Assembly: GCA_035285325.1 (NCBI GenBank)
Contig: JAYKJB010000001.1
Coordinates: 48,741 to 112,740 of the forward strand
Reading direction: 5' to 3'
Origin: Candidatus Sericytochromatia bacterium
GTDB taxonomy: Bacteria; Cyanobacteriota; Sericytochromatia; S15B-MN24; JAQBPE01
Length of the DNA: 64,000 nucleotides
Below, piece by piece: positions 26,730-35,731 of the stretch. A program made the position numbers and the translations under genes. Below the pieces are notes generated by a model. It made no database searches and was not told the DNA's origin. It was given only the letters and a program-made list of their open reading frames with translations. Position 1 is the stretch's first letter. Each line of letters begins with the position of its first letter.

Positions 26730-28136
26730 TCAGTTCAGCGCGGCAAGCGGCAGGTTGGGCTCGTAAGGGCCGTGATAGGCGTATTCCCCGCCTTCCAGGG
26801 AAACCTCCGCGCGCCCAAGAACCCCTGAGACGAGGCCTCTCGCAGAATTTTCCACGGCGAGGACGGTCACCCCCAAAGCGCTGGCGATGTCACCTACCTG
26901 CTTGCCGTCGAGGGTCAGGTCCGTGCCGTCTTTGAGCATGATGCGGGAGAGAACCACGGCATCTCCCAGACTTTGCCCTGCCAGGCTGGTGGTGATGTCA
27001 TGGTAAGTCAGCAGGCCCGTCACGGTGATTTGCTCACCCCAGAAACTGCTTTTCAGGACGGCCAGCGTCACCGTCAGGCCTTCGACCTGGTTCAGGCGGT
27101 CCACCAGCGGGGCCAGCACGCGCTCCCCTGCCTGGCCTGTGACCACTGTGACGCGTCGGGGCGAGGTCAGGCGTACCGGCAGGTGCTTCGCCAGACGTTT
27201 GAATTCGTGGGCCATCAGCGCGGCTCCTCCGACCCCATCTCCCAGTTGCCAGTAGTCGCCATAATGCGCATGGCCAGGAATGGGCAGGTCTGCGATCAGG
27301 TAGAATTCATCGCCCAGGCGAACGGTGGGGTCCCCCCAGCGAGCGCGGTAATGCGTTTGCCAGCGGCGCACCTGCGCGATCGTGGCACGGGCCAGTTCCG
27401 GCGAAACCGGCGACAGTTTCGGCAGGTACTGGCGGAACTGCGTCAGACCGACGGGTACGATCGCCACCGAGAGCAGATGGGGCTTGAATTCTTCCAGGTC
27501 TCGCAGGGTGCGCTCAAGTTCCGGACCATCGTTGAAACCCGGACAGAAGACAATCTGGGCGTGAAAGTCGATGCCGTTCGCCGCCAACCGACGGAGTTGC
27601 CGCTTGATCTCTCCGCCCCGCGGATGCTTGATCATCTCCGCGCGAAGGGCCGGGTTGGTGGTATGGACTGAGACGTTCAACGGCGACAGGCGATCGCTGT
27701 AGATCCGTTTCCAGTCGTGGGTCTTGAGGTTGGTCAGGGTGATGAAATTGCCCTGCAGGAAGCTCAGGCGGTAATCATCGTCCATGATGTACAGCGAGTG
27801 CCGCAAGCCTCGTGCCATCTGGTGGATGAAGCAAAATGAACACTTGTTGTGGCATTCGATGATGTTGTCGAACACCGCCAGCTCAAAGTGGAGGCCAAAG
27901 TCCTCGTGAATCTCCTTGGCCTGGGCGAAGAAGCACACCTTGCCTTCGCGCAGCACTTTCAGGCGAACGAATTCCTCCGCCATCTCATAGCGGTAATCGA
28001 TGATGTCCCGCAGCGTCTTGCCGTTGATCGCCAGCAGACGATCCCCAGGACGGAGATCGAGCCGGGCAGCAAGGCTGCCCGGCTCGACAGAGGCAATCAG
28101 ACCGCCTTGCGGCTTATTCCTCGTCCGACGTCCCAT
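26730..28136 (-). CDS. DUF512 radical-SAM protein with N-terminal PDZ
   Basis: 468 residues: a short PDZ-like domain (about 10-60, SLAARLDLRPGDRLLAINGKTL), the radical-SAM cluster motif CHNKCSFCFIHQ (three Cys ligands for the 4Fe-4S cluster), then the DUF512 domain to the end. Close relatives occur throughout cyanobacteria and Firmicutes; the substrate is not known. GAGGAG lies 6 nt before the ATG, inside the end of rpsA, with which it overlaps by 23 nt, so the two are co-transcribed. Confidence 0.9.
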   Translation of the reverse strand: MGRRTRNKPQGGLIASVEPGSLAARLDLRPGDRLLAINGKTLRDIIDYRYEMAEEFVRLKVLREGKVCFFAQAKEIHEDFGLHFELAVFDNIIECHNKCSFCFIHQMARGLRHSLYIMDDDYRLSFLQGNFITLTNLKTHDWKRIYSDRLSPLNVSVHTTNPALRAEMIKHPRGGEIKRQLRRLAANGIDFHAQIVFCPGFNDGPELERTLRDLEEFKPHLLSVAIVPVGLTQFRQYLPKLSPVSPELARATIAQVRRWQTHYRARWGDPTVRLGDEFYLIADLPIPGHAHYGDYWQLGDGVGGAALMAHEFKRLAKHLPVRLTSPRRVTVVTGQAGERVLAPLVDRLNQVEGLTVTLAVLKSSFWGEQITVTGLLTYHDITTSLAGQSLGDAVVLSRIMLKDGTDLTLDGKQVGDIASALGVTVLAVENSARGLVSGVLGRAEVSLEGGEYAYHGPYEPNLPLAALN

Positions 28137-29271
28137 CAGACTCCTCAGAATCGCCCATGGTCACGTCCTGCGCAACCTCACGGAGACTCAGCGAAATGCG
28201 GCGGTCTTCGGGGCGGAAGCGCTTGATCACGGCACGCAGTTCTTGACCGACGGTGACCACCTCTTCGGGCTTGACCTGGCGGTCGGACATTTCAGCGGTG
28301 GGCAGGAGGGCTTCCACGCCGGGTTCAATTTCGACAAAGGCGCCGAACGAAGCCAGCTTGGTCACGCGACCGTCGATCACTTCGCCCTCACGGAAGCGCT
28401 CCGCCAACGTGGTCCACGGATCGGGCTGGAGTTGCTTGAGGGAGAGCGAGATCTTGTGGCTGTCGCGATCCACCTTGAGCACCTTGAGCGTCAAGTCATC
28501 GCCGATCTTGAGCAGGTCGGACGGGTGCTGGATCCGCTGCCAGGAAATTTCGGAGATGGGGAGCAGACCGTCGATTCCGCCAAGGTCGATGAACGCGCCG
28601 AAGTCTGCGATGCGAACCACCTTGCCCTCGACGATTTGACCCACTTCCAAGGACGCCAACGTTTCCGAGCGTTGCTTGCCCTTCTCCGCCGCGATCGCCT
28701 GGCGGTGCGACAGGATCAGCTTGTTCCGGCGCTGGTCGACTTCGATGATCTTCAGCGGCAGTTCCTGACCAATCAGTTCCTCGTGGGGGCCCTTGGTCCG
28801 CAATTGAGACGCGGGAACGAATCCACGGAGCTTGTAGCAGTCGACAATCACGCCACCCTTGACCACGTCCTTGACGGGTGCATTGATGGTCCGTTCTTCC
28901 TCGTAATCCTTGACGGCTTGAATCCAACCACGGGCCTGGTCTACCCGCTTCTTGGACAGCGTCAGCTGGCCATCTTCGTTTTCCTCACGCAGGATGTAGA
29001 GTTCCAGTTCGTCGCCCACTTGGACGAACTCACGGGGGTCACCCACCGGGGTGCTCGAAAGTTCGCGGATGGGAATGACACCTTCCGACTTGCCGCCCAC
29101 GTCGACGAGCACTTCGTCGGGGCCGACTTTGATGACGAACCCGTTCACGATGTCTCCTTGCTGGAGATTCCGGAAAGTCGATTCGTAATCGATGTGTCCA
29201 AATTCGAGGGTGTCATCCACTTGAGGCATGTTTCGAGAGGTCCCTTGTCCTGAGTTTTGCTTGGGGGCCAT
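28114..29271 (-). CDS. rpsA: Ribosomal protein S1 (four S1 domains)
   Basis: RNA-binding ribosomal protein that helps recruit mRNA. Four S1 domains can be read: LQQGDIVNGFVIKVGPDEVLVDVG and following; VKDVVKGGVIVDC; LEVGQIVEGKVVRIADFGAFIDLG; EGEVIDGRVTKLASFGAFVEI. The acidic tail SEESDGTSDEE is typical. 385 residues from the ATG at 29271; an ATG at 29229 is an alternative. Four domains is the Gram-positive or cyanobacterial-like size, shorter than the six of E. coli. A TTGCGG-18-TACGAT promoter precedes it, and DUF512 follows with overlap. Confidence 0.92.
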   Translation of the reverse strand: MAPKQNSGQGTSRNMPQVDDTLEFGHIDYESTFRNLQQGDIVNGFVIKVGPDEVLVDVGGKSEGVIPIRELSSTPVGDPREFVQVGDELELYILREENEDGQLTLSKKRVDQARGWIQAVKDYEEERTINAPVKDVVKGGVIVDCYKLRGFVPASQLRTKGPHEELIGQELPLKIIEVDQRRNKLILSHRQAIAAEKGKQRSETLASLEVGQIVEGKVVRIADFGAFIDLGGIDGLLPISEISWQRIQHPSDLLKIGDDLTLKVLKVDRDSHKISLSLKQLQPDPWTTLAERFREGEVIDGRVTKLASFGAFVEIEPGVEALLPTAEMSDRQVKPEEVVTVGQELRAVIKRFRPEDRRISLSLREVAQDVTMGDSEESDGTSDEE

Positions 29272-29604
29272 CGTGCAGGTCTTGTGGGCCGATGACCGGG
29301 GCGTGGCGGCGCGTGGTGGACCACCACTGGGAAGACGGCGGCCGGATGGAACCAGACCGAGTGGCATTTATCGTACCAGCTGATGCCGAAACACCGCAAG
29401 AGAACCCGATCGGAGGTCTCATCACGCGTGACGGCTCGCAGACACCGGCGCTTTTGAGACCTGCCGGCGGGCTTGTGTGTTACGCTGCGGTAGCCGTCCT
29501 TGGCGGACTGGTGCAGCACCGTGGGCCTCGTTCTCATCTGACCGTCGATTTCAACTCCTGCGGGATGAGAGTGTGGTTCGGAAAGGCAGAGGAACCCCGT
29601 TTTG
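29272..29604. other. 333-nt divergent gap between rpsA and the VanZ gene
   Basis: Holds the rpsA promoter (below) and, on the plus strand, a weak GTGTGTTACGCT-like -10 near 29480. No further gene, repeat or strong hairpin was recognised. Confidence 0.5.
29370..29399 (-). promoter_or_regulatory. rpsA promoter
   Basis: Minus-strand TTGCGG, 18 nt, TACGAT, leaving a leader of about 90 nt. No obvious autoregulatory structure could be identified by eye. Confidence 0.45.
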
Positions 29605-30027
29605 ATGTGGACCTGGCCGCGCCATCCCCTGCGCTGGGCGATCGTCGTCGCGTGGATGGGCCTGATTTTTTGGATGTCCTCCCAGAGCGCTTCGGGGGCG
29701 CAGAGCGAGTGGCTGCTGAACTTTCTGGCCTCGGCCCTCGGGCTGGAACCCGCTCCACCGGGTGGGGGTGTCCTGCATCTGGGTCTGCGCAAGCTGGCGC
29801 ATTTCAGCGAGTATCTGGTCCTGTCGGCCCTGTTCCTGCACGCACTGGAGGAGCAGCCCCGGCGTGTGCTTCAAGCGCTGCTCTATACCGTGGCTTATGC
29901 CGTCACGGATGAATGGCATCAGACCTTGGTTCCTTCCCGGGTCGGAGCCCTGACGGATGTCTTGATCGACTCCGCCGGGGCCTTCACGGCGACCTTGCCG
30001 GCGCTCTGGGCGCGCAGGGGGAGCTGA
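29605..30027 (+). CDS. VanZ family membrane protein
   Basis: 140 residues with four hydrophobic helices and the VanZ signatures LRKLAHFSEYLVL and AYAVTDEWHQ with LIDSAGA. VanZ-like proteins reside in the inner membrane; their biochemical role is not settled, although VanZ itself gives low-level teicoplanin resistance. The gene is followed 6 nt later by comF in the same direction. ATG 29605 has GAGGA upstream, rather far (13 nt). Confidence 0.85.
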   Translation: MWTWPRHPLRWAIVVAWMGLIFWMSSQSASGAQSEWLLNFLASALGLEPAPPGGGVLHLGLRKLAHFSEYLVLSALFLHALEEQPRRVLQALLYTVAYAVTDEWHQTLVPSRVGALTDVLIDSAGAFTATLPALWARRGS

Positions 30028-30033
30028 TTCGGA

Positions 30034-30726
30034 ATGCCAGCGATGGATTGGCTGGCGGGCGTGTTGCGCCTGCTCTACCGGCGGCCTTGCCTGGTCTGTC
30101 AGCGCCATCAGGACGACGTGCTGTGTCAGCGGTGCCGATTCAGCCCTCCCGCGCCTCCTCGTTGGGAGGTGCCGGCCGGTATTACCGGCGTGCTGGTCGG
30201 GGCCACCTACGGTGCGGCACCGCGGGTGCTGGTCCGCGCCCTCAAGTACCGGGGCGAACGAGCGGCTATCGGGCCTCTGGTGGAGGCCTTTCCGGCCTCG
30301 CCCCCCTGGCCCCACCCGTTGGACTGGGTCGTCCCTGTGCCGGCCCATCGGGAGCGCCTCCTGCAGCGTCCGCTGGACCACGCTTGGGAACTGGGGCACG
30401 CGCTCGCCCACCGTTATCGGATGCCGTGTCGACGAAGCTTGCGCCGTGTCCTCGCCACGCCGCTGCTGCATCCCCTTGGGCCACGGGCACGACGAGCGGC
30501 GATCGATGGCGCGTTTCAGGTGGTGGATGACTGCCGTGGGAAGCGCCTGCTTCTGCTGGATGACGTGCTCACGACGGGCGCCACGGCGGAAGCCTGCGCC
30601 CGAGCCCTGCGGGACCACGGGGCCCGGGAAGTCTGGCTGGCCGTGACGACGGCGGTTCCCAGGCCCCCATCAGGGGACTGCCCTCAGGGGGACGCCAGCG
30701 GTTCACAGCCCTGGCAGAGGGCCTGA
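30034..30726 (+). CDS. ComF-type phosphoribosyltransferase-like protein
   Basis: 230 residues. The N-terminus has a four-Cys zinc ribbon (CLVC ... CQRC); the phosphoribosyltransferase domain follows with ALKYRGERA, VVPVPAHRERLLQR and the PRPP loop LLLLDDVLTTGAT. ComF proteins assist DNA handling during natural transformation, though PRPP use is unproven. The C-terminal 25 residues after VTTAV are unlike the family and overlap the end of the convergent gene by 43 nt. Confidence 0.85.
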   Translation: MPAMDWLAGVLRLLYRRPCLVCQRHQDDVLCQRCRFSPPAPPRWEVPAGITGVLVGATYGAAPRVLVRALKYRGERAAIGPLVEAFPASPPWPHPLDWVVPVPAHRERLLQRPLDHAWELGHALAHRYRMPCRRSLRRVLATPLLHPLGPRARRAAIDGAFQVVDDCRGKRLLLLDDVLTTGATAEACARALRDHGAREVWLAVTTAVPRPPSGDCPQGDASGSQPWQRA

Positions 30727-31772
30727 ATATCCTCCCGGCCCACCTGCCGAAGGGCTTCTCCGTAGTGAGCGTGCCAGTTGAGATCCCCGGCAATGGCGGC
30801 GCCATATCCCAGGGCCCAGACGTCGGCTGAAATGGTGGTGTCCGGCGATCGCCAGCGGGTCAGGACACGTGTCTGGGCGGCCGACAGCTCCTCCAACGTG
30901 ATCAGGTCGGACCGCATGGCCTCCGTCAGGTGTTGGCAGGCGGTTTCGGCCGCGCTTGCACTGGCCACGGGACTGGCCGCTGGCAAGCCATCCCACACCA
31001 GCGCCGTGCCCCCCCGACGCCGTTCGAACCGTGGCACGCCCAGGTGTGCGGGGGTCCGGGTTCGCAGGACTTCAGCGGCCAATTCCAGGGCGGCTTGCTC
31101 TTTCCACGCACCAGGGGCTGGTCCACGCAGCCAGCGACGGGCGGTCCCGCCCGACTTGGGAGAGGCCTGAACAGACTGAGGTTGCCGTGAAGCCGAGTTC
31201 AGCTGCGTGGGGCGCTTGGAACTCACGACCAGGGTGAACGCCTCCGGGGGCAATCGCTGCGACAGGTAATCGGCGAGCGTGGAGGTGGCCACAGGTGGCT
31301 TGGGTTCGCCTTCGAGTCTTGCCGTCCAGGCGTCCCCTTCCGTGCGTCGCACCCGATTGAGTGTTGCGCGCAGGGCATCGACCGTCGTCGGCCCCTCACT
31401 GTTTCGACGCAATCGGATGTGGCCCGGACGGACCTCGATGGGGTCGGGCGGCGAGGCGTCGCCCTCGCGAAAGGATTGGGCAAGCAGGTCTGCCAGGGCC
31501 ATCGGCAAGTCAGGCTCCTCGCTGTTTTCTTCCGGTGGCTCCAGGGCCACCCAAAGGTCCCAATGCGTCGGTCCCAAGTTCGCATCGGGCATCATCACGA
31601 TGCGATAGCCTTCCGGCGTGCGCTCACTGGTCAGCGGGCGCTCGACGGCCGCAGCCAGCGCGGCGGCTGTGGCCTGGCCGGGAGATTGGCCGTCGGCGCT
31701 GGCCTGGTGGCTGTGGCCGAGGGTCATCAGAAAGCTGGCCAAAACGAGACACGCCGAGCCGCGGGCGCTCAT
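30684..31772 (-). CDS. Secreted M16-peptidase-like protein without catalytic motif
   Basis: 362 residues with a signal peptide (about 1-26, cleavage near ASA). The rest follows the M16 (insulinase/processing-peptidase) layout of a half-molecule: LWVALEP strand, then FTLVVSSKRP, AALELAAEVL and the closing ITLEELSAAQTRVLTRW ... REDIQALCQ typical of M16 C-terminal domains. The zinc motif HXXEH is absent, so it cannot act as a protease alone; inactive M16 subunits usually pair with an active partner. Its ATG overlaps the stop of the diguanylate cyclase upstream (ATGA). The family call is moderate. Confidence 0.5.
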   Translation of the reverse strand: MSARGSACLVLASFLMTLGHSHQASADGQSPGQATAAALAAAVERPLTSERTPEGYRIVMMPDANLGPTHWDLWVALEPPEENSEEPDLPMALADLLAQSFREGDASPPDPIEVRPGHIRLRRNSEGPTTVDALRATLNRVRRTEGDAWTARLEGEPKPPVATSTLADYLSQRLPPEAFTLVVSSKRPTQLNSASRQPQSVQASPKSGGTARRWLRGPAPGAWKEQAALELAAEVLRTRTPAHLGVPRFERRRGGTALVWDGLPAASPVASASAAETACQHLTEAMRSDLITLEELSAAQTRVLTRWRSPDTTISADVWALGYGAAIAGDLNWHAHYGEALRQVGREDIQALCQGCEPLASP

Positions 31773-34129
31773 GGTGACGGACCTTCTGAACCCGCCGCAC
31801 TGGCGAGCCCTGCGGCCTGCTCGTGGGCGGACGCCAGCTGGTCTTGCCACGCCTGCGCCACCATCAGTTGCAACACCTGGAACAGTCGTTCCTGGACCAA
31901 ACTCACCGTCATACGCTCCTCCAGGGAGAAAGGCGCCCCCCGGACCAGCGATTGCGACCGGGTGTGCAGCGCCAGCACGGCGTGTTCCAGTTGAAGGAGA
32001 GAGGTCCCCTGACAGATCAAACGATCCAACTCCGCCCGAACCTCCGGGTAGACGGTGAATTCCTGAAATCGCTCCAGCCATCCGTTGCGTTCGTCTTCAT
32101 TGCTCGTGAGCTTGGCCACCAATTTGGTGGCGAAGGTGTGAGCCAATCCGCTCCAGGCCTTTTCGCCACCCTTGAGAGCCGTCTCCACGTGGTCCTCTTT
32201 CCACCAGTCCTGGATGACTTGCGGGAAGTGGCCTTGGAGGTAGCGAGACCAATCCTCGACAGACATCTGCATGGCTGAGCGCATCTGCCGACGGAGGGTC
32301 GGTTCCTTGGCTGCGTCCTTGCGGGAAGTGGTGATGGCCGGCGCCTCGTCAGGCGCACAGACCACGCGACACACCCGGTCCCGGCCCTCGCTCTTGGCCT
32401 GATACAGCGCCTTGTCCGCCTGCTCGAACAGGGCTTGAGCGGGCAGCAGGCTCAACACATCCGCCGCCAGGCCCAGACTGGCCGTCACCTGGAGCGGGGT
32501 TTGCCCACGCCCCCAGAAGGGGTGGGACTTGATGTTGCGACGGATCCGTTCTGCGACCTCCAACGCCGCATCGGCCGGTGTTTCCGGCAGGACGACGACA
32601 AACTCCTCGCCACCATATCGCGCCACCACATCGGTCTCTCTCACACTCTTGAGGAGGATGCGGGCCACGCCCTGGAGCACCTGGTCGCCCAGCAGGTGCC
32701 CGTGGGCATCGTTGAATTTTTTGAAGTGGTCCACGTCGAGCACGACCAGCGAGGTCGTGTGCTTGTAGCGCTTCGCGCGCGCCAGTTCCGCGTTCAGTTG
32801 CTCTTCGAAATAGCGTCGGTTGTATATCTTGGTCAAGCCGTCCGTGATGGCCAGTTGCTGGGTGGCCCGGTAAAGTTGAGCATTCTTGATGGCCACCGCT
32901 GCCTGGGAGGCCAGGATGCTCAGGAGCTTCTCGGCCACCGCGTCGAAGGCGTGAGGGGCCGTATTCAACAAGGCAATCACGCCCAGGACTTCCTGGTCGG
33001 TGGCCACTGGAACGGCCAGCAGGGAACGGAACCCGGCCAGCACCCCCACATCCATCGCATCGCGTTGAAGATCGTCAATGCGGGCTGCCCGGCGGTCGCG
33101 TGCCACTTGACCGATCAGGCCGTGGCCGAGAGGCAGCGTCAGTGGCGACGCTGAGGCTTGAGGCGAGGCCTGCACGTGCTTGACCAAGGTCGATTGGCCG
33201 GGGTCGAGCAGAAAAATCTGACAGTCGTCGTACCGGATCACGCGGCGCATTTCATGCGCGATCAGCGCCAGCGTCTGTTCCAGGTCGATCTGGCTTGAGA
33301 TGCGGGTTGCCACTTGCTGGAGGATGGTGAGCTGCCGGTTGAATTCCGCCAGGGCCTCCTCCGAACGCTTGACCTGAATATAGAGCCGCACCCCGTAGGC
33401 GGTCGTGAACATGGGCAATAGCACCAGGCTCGCGCCCCACCAGCCCTGCTCGCGGTGCATGTAGGCCATCAGCAAGGCCATCGGGGCCATGGCGATGGTC
33501 ACGAAGATTTCGGTGCGATCCTCGTCCCACAGTATTTTCAGGGGTGACACGCCCCGCTGCAGCGCCAGGTATCCATCGACGATCAGGAAATGGGTCGTGA
33601 GGTAGGCCACCACGGCTCGGGCCACATATACGTTGTCATCGGCCCCAGGATAGCCGTAGATGTAGACGTGGCCATAGGTGAGTGCGGTATGGGCCGCCAG
33701 GTAAGCGAGTGTGAGTTGTCCAATCTGAAAGGCCGCCAAGCCGAGCCGGCGCCGCGGTGGAATCAAGGCCGTCAGCAGGCTGACAACCGAGAGGACGGCG
33801 ATCGCGGCATTCAAACCCAACATCAACAACGCGGCGAAGTTGATCAGGAACCCGGCCGTCATCCGACCTCCCCGGGGCAAGGGGATGTGGGTGACCTCCG
33901 CCATCAGGCCCAGCACGAGCAGCAAGTAGAAGGTCGGGTTGGCCAGCAGTGAGCCACGGGTGGCTGCTACCCAGTCTTTTCCGGCGCTCCAGGCTTCCAG
34001 CCAGGCCACCAGCCCCGCCTCCGCCAGCAGAGACCAGCCAGCGCCCAGCAGGCCAATTGTGGCCACGGAAACAAAAATCAGTCCGGCAAACCGCTGTTCA
34101 GGGCCTGTCGGAGAATCGGCCTGAGCCAT
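31769..34129 (-). CDS. Membrane GAF-GGDEF diguanylate cyclase with C-terminal helical domain
   Basis: 786 residues. About eight membrane helices (1-255) form a MASE-like sensor, followed by a GAF domain (about 290-435) and a GGDEF domain (about 440-600) with intact GGEEF at 506-510. The product-inhibition site RETD lies at 497-500, exactly five residues before, so it should make c-di-GMP and be feedback-limited. The last 160 residues form a globin- or bundle-like helical extension of unknown kind. The start is ATG 34129, with AGGTGG 8 nt upstream; a GTG 12 nt earlier is less likely. Confidence 0.92.
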   Translation of the reverse strand: MAQADSPTGPEQRFAGLIFVSVATIGLLGAGWSLLAEAGLVAWLEAWSAGKDWVAATRGSLLANPTFYLLLVLGLMAEVTHIPLPRGGRMTAGFLINFAALLMLGLNAAIAVLSVVSLLTALIPPRRRLGLAAFQIGQLTLAYLAAHTALTYGHVYIYGYPGADDNVYVARAVVAYLTTHFLIVDGYLALQRGVSPLKILWDEDRTEIFVTIAMAPMALLMAYMHREQGWWGASLVLLPMFTTAYGVRLYIQVKRSEEALAEFNRQLTILQQVATRISSQIDLEQTLALIAHEMRRVIRYDDCQIFLLDPGQSTLVKHVQASPQASASPLTLPLGHGLIGQVARDRRAARIDDLQRDAMDVGVLAGFRSLLAVPVATDQEVLGVIALLNTAPHAFDAVAEKLLSILASQAAVAIKNAQLYRATQQLAITDGLTKIYNRRYFEEQLNAELARAKRYKHTTSLVVLDVDHFKKFNDAHGHLLGDQVLQGVARILLKSVRETDVVARYGGEEFVVVLPETPADAALEVAERIRRNIKSHPFWGRGQTPLQVTASLGLAADVLSLLPAQALFEQADKALYQAKSEGRDRVCRVVCAPDEAPAITTSRKDAAKEPTLRRQMRSAMQMSVEDWSRYLQGHFPQVIQDWWKEDHVETALKGGEKAWSGLAHTFATKLVAKLTSNEDERNGWLERFQEFTVYPEVRAELDRLICQGTSLLQLEHAVLALHTRSQSLVRGAPFSLEERMTVSLVQERLFQVLQLMVAQAWQDQLASAHEQAAGLASAAGSEGPSP

Positions 34130-34261
34130 GGAATGCGCCACCTACCTCGCAATGTTCCCTCGTTACCATACCCTATTTGTCGCCAGACATGGGAACCAAA
34201 CGCTTTGAAGGGGGGCTGATGCGGCACGCCCGAACAGCGCGCCTCTGCAAGCACGGCAGGC

Positions 34262-34552
34262 TCAGGCGTTGTCCAGAATCCTCGGGACGCGGAAATAATC
34301 GCCCTCACGCTGGGGGGCGCCGGCCAGCAAAGCGTCCAACTCCAGGGACGCCCCTCTCACATCGGGCCGAGCCGCATTCTCCACCGGGAGGGGGTGCGAG
34401 GTGAGCGCCACGCCAGCGGTGTCGACGCGATCGAGCGCATTGAAGAAATCCACGATTCGCCCGAGTTGCTCGGTTTGACTGTCCAGTTCGGCTTCGCTCA
34501 GTGTCAGTCGTGCCAGTTTGGCAATGTGGACCACATCATCCCTGGAAATCAT
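34262..34552 (-). CDS. gatC: Aspartyl/glutamyl-tRNA amidotransferase subunit C
   Basis: 96 residues matching GatC throughout: SRDDVVHIAKLARLTLSEAEL, the LGRIVDFFNALDRVDTAGV segment, and FRVPRIL at the end. It stabilises the GatA-GatB complex that converts Glu-tRNA(Gln) and Asp-tRNA(Asn). GatA and GatB are not in the window. GGGAGGG lies upstream of the ATG at 34552. It is 132 nt upstream of the diguanylate cyclase gene on the same strand. Confidence 0.95.
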   Translation of the reverse strand: MISRDDVVHIAKLARLTLSEAELDSQTEQLGRIVDFFNALDRVDTAGVALTSHPLPVENAARPDVRGASLELDALLAGAPQREGDYFRVPRILDNA

Positions 34553-34631
34553 GGCGCAAGGACCCTCCCGGCGTGTACGACAGTCGCGACGCTGCAATGA
34601 TCCGGGGGGCTTTCAGGAAAGTCAAATGTGT

Positions 34632-34637
34632 TAACAT
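34632..34637 (+). promoter_or_regulatory. TAACAT -10 box 7 nt before the gamma-CA-like start
   Basis: TAACAT followed by 7 nt and then ATG, without any Shine-Dalgarno; the -35 (CTTTCA at 17 nt) is weak. Suggests a leaderless start for the operon that leads into lptC-lptA-lptB. Confidence 0.45.
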
Positions 34638-34644
34638 CCCGATC

Positions 34645-35169
34645 ATGGCAGACAGCTTTCAGCTTCGAGATTCGGTCGTCATCGACGAGACCGCCTTCGT
34701 GGCCCCGAATGCCACCGTGTTGGGACGGGTTCGGATCGGGGCGCAGGCGAGCGTCTGGTTCGGCGCCGTGGTTCGCGCGGAGCAAGCCGAGGTCGTGATC
34801 GGCGCGCGCTCCAACGTCCAGGATGGGGCTGTTGTGCACGTGGATGAAGGTTTTCCAGTGCACATTGGTGAAGACGTCACCATCGGTCATCGCGCGGTGG
34901 TTCACGGGGCCCGTATCGACGACGGCAGCCTGATCGGGATTGGCGCGATTCTGCTGAACGGGGCGCACATCGGGCCGGGTTCCATCGTGGCGGCTGGCGC
35001 CCTCGTGCCGGAGGGCAAGCAATTTCCCCCCCACGTGCTGTTGATGGGGGTACCCGCCAAGGTGGCCCGGACCATCTCCGAGCAAGAGGTGGCGCGCATC
35101 CGCGAAAGTGCGGCCCATTACGTGACTTACGGCGAGGCCTATGCCGAGCGCCTCGGCGACCTTCTTTGA
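34645..35169 (+). CDS. Gamma carbonic anhydrase-like hexapeptide-repeat protein
   Basis: 174 residues of left-handed beta-helix: repeated [IV]-G-x4 units through FVAPNATVLGRVRIGAQASVW, with the family's metal-binding positions in VQDGAVVHVD and VTIGHRAVVHGA (three His). Such proteins are carbonic anhydrases or ferripyochelin/PaaY-like relatives; which of these is not decided by the sequence. It is the first gene ahead of lptC, lptA, lptB and lptF/G, an unusual neighbour for LPS export. Confidence 0.88.
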   Translation: MADSFQLRDSVVIDETAFVAPNATVLGRVRIGAQASVWFGAVVRAEQAEVVIGARSNVQDGAVVHVDEGFPVHIGEDVTIGHRAVVHGARIDDGSLIGIGAILLNGAHIGPGSIVAAGALVPEGKQFPPHVLLMGVPAKVARTISEQEVARIRESAAHYVTYGEAYAERLGDLL

Positions 35170-35179
35170 AGCCCTTCTG

Positions 35180-35731
35180 ATGGGGGCGTTGCTGGTCAGC
35201 TGGCTGTTGGCCTCAGGCTGCCGCCAGCCGGTGCCGGCCCCGGGGGCCACGACCGCCGGAGCCGCAGGGAAAGCTTCCCCTGGGCTGTCCTGGCGTGGAT
35301 TGGAAGCCGTGGAGAACCATGCCGGCCGACCCCTGTGGCGGGTTCGGGCGGAGCGCGCCACTGGGGGCGAGGCAGGGGCTCGTCTGCGACTGGAGGGGGT
35401 TCGTGCCGAGTTCTACGGTGCCGGAGGCGTCATCGCTTGGGGCACAGCCCGAGAGGCGGAACGCCGGGGAGAGACCATCCGCCTGATGGGCGGTGTGCGC
35501 GTGCAAACCCAGGATGCCAGCAAAGGGCTGGAGGCGGAACACGCCAGTTGGAGCCCGGCGGGCGATGGGTGGCGGGCGGCTGGGCGCCTTCGATTCTGGC
35601 AGGGGCCTCACAGCCTGGTAGGTCAGGCTCTGCGGGCTGATGGCGCGCTGATGCGGGTGTCGCTGAGCGGCCATGTCAGGGGACACTTTGCGCTCGATCA
35701 GGTTGCGAGGCCTTCTCGGAGATGCCCGTGA
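35180..35731 (+). CDS. lptC: LptC-like LPS export protein
   Basis: 183 residues; hydrophobic N-terminus (MGALLVSWLLASGC) with a possible lipobox, then a beta-jellyroll region with the LptC pattern of short alternating strands (ARLRLEGVRAEFYGAGGVIAWG, ETIRLMGGVRV). LptC sits in the inner membrane and passes LPS from LptB2FG to LptA. The start is uncertain: an ATG at 35141 gives 13 more residues and overlaps the preceding gene. The stop overlaps the lptA start by 10 nt. Position next to lptA and lptB supports the call. Confidence 0.75.
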   Translation: MGALLVSWLLASGCRQPVPAPGATTAGAAGKASPGLSWRGLEAVENHAGRPLWRVRAERATGGEAGARLRLEGVRAEFYGAGGVIAWGTAREAERRGETIRLMGGVRVQTQDASKGLEAEHASWSPAGDGWRAAGRLRFWQGPHSLVGQALRADGALMRVSLSGHVRGHFALDQVARPSRRCP

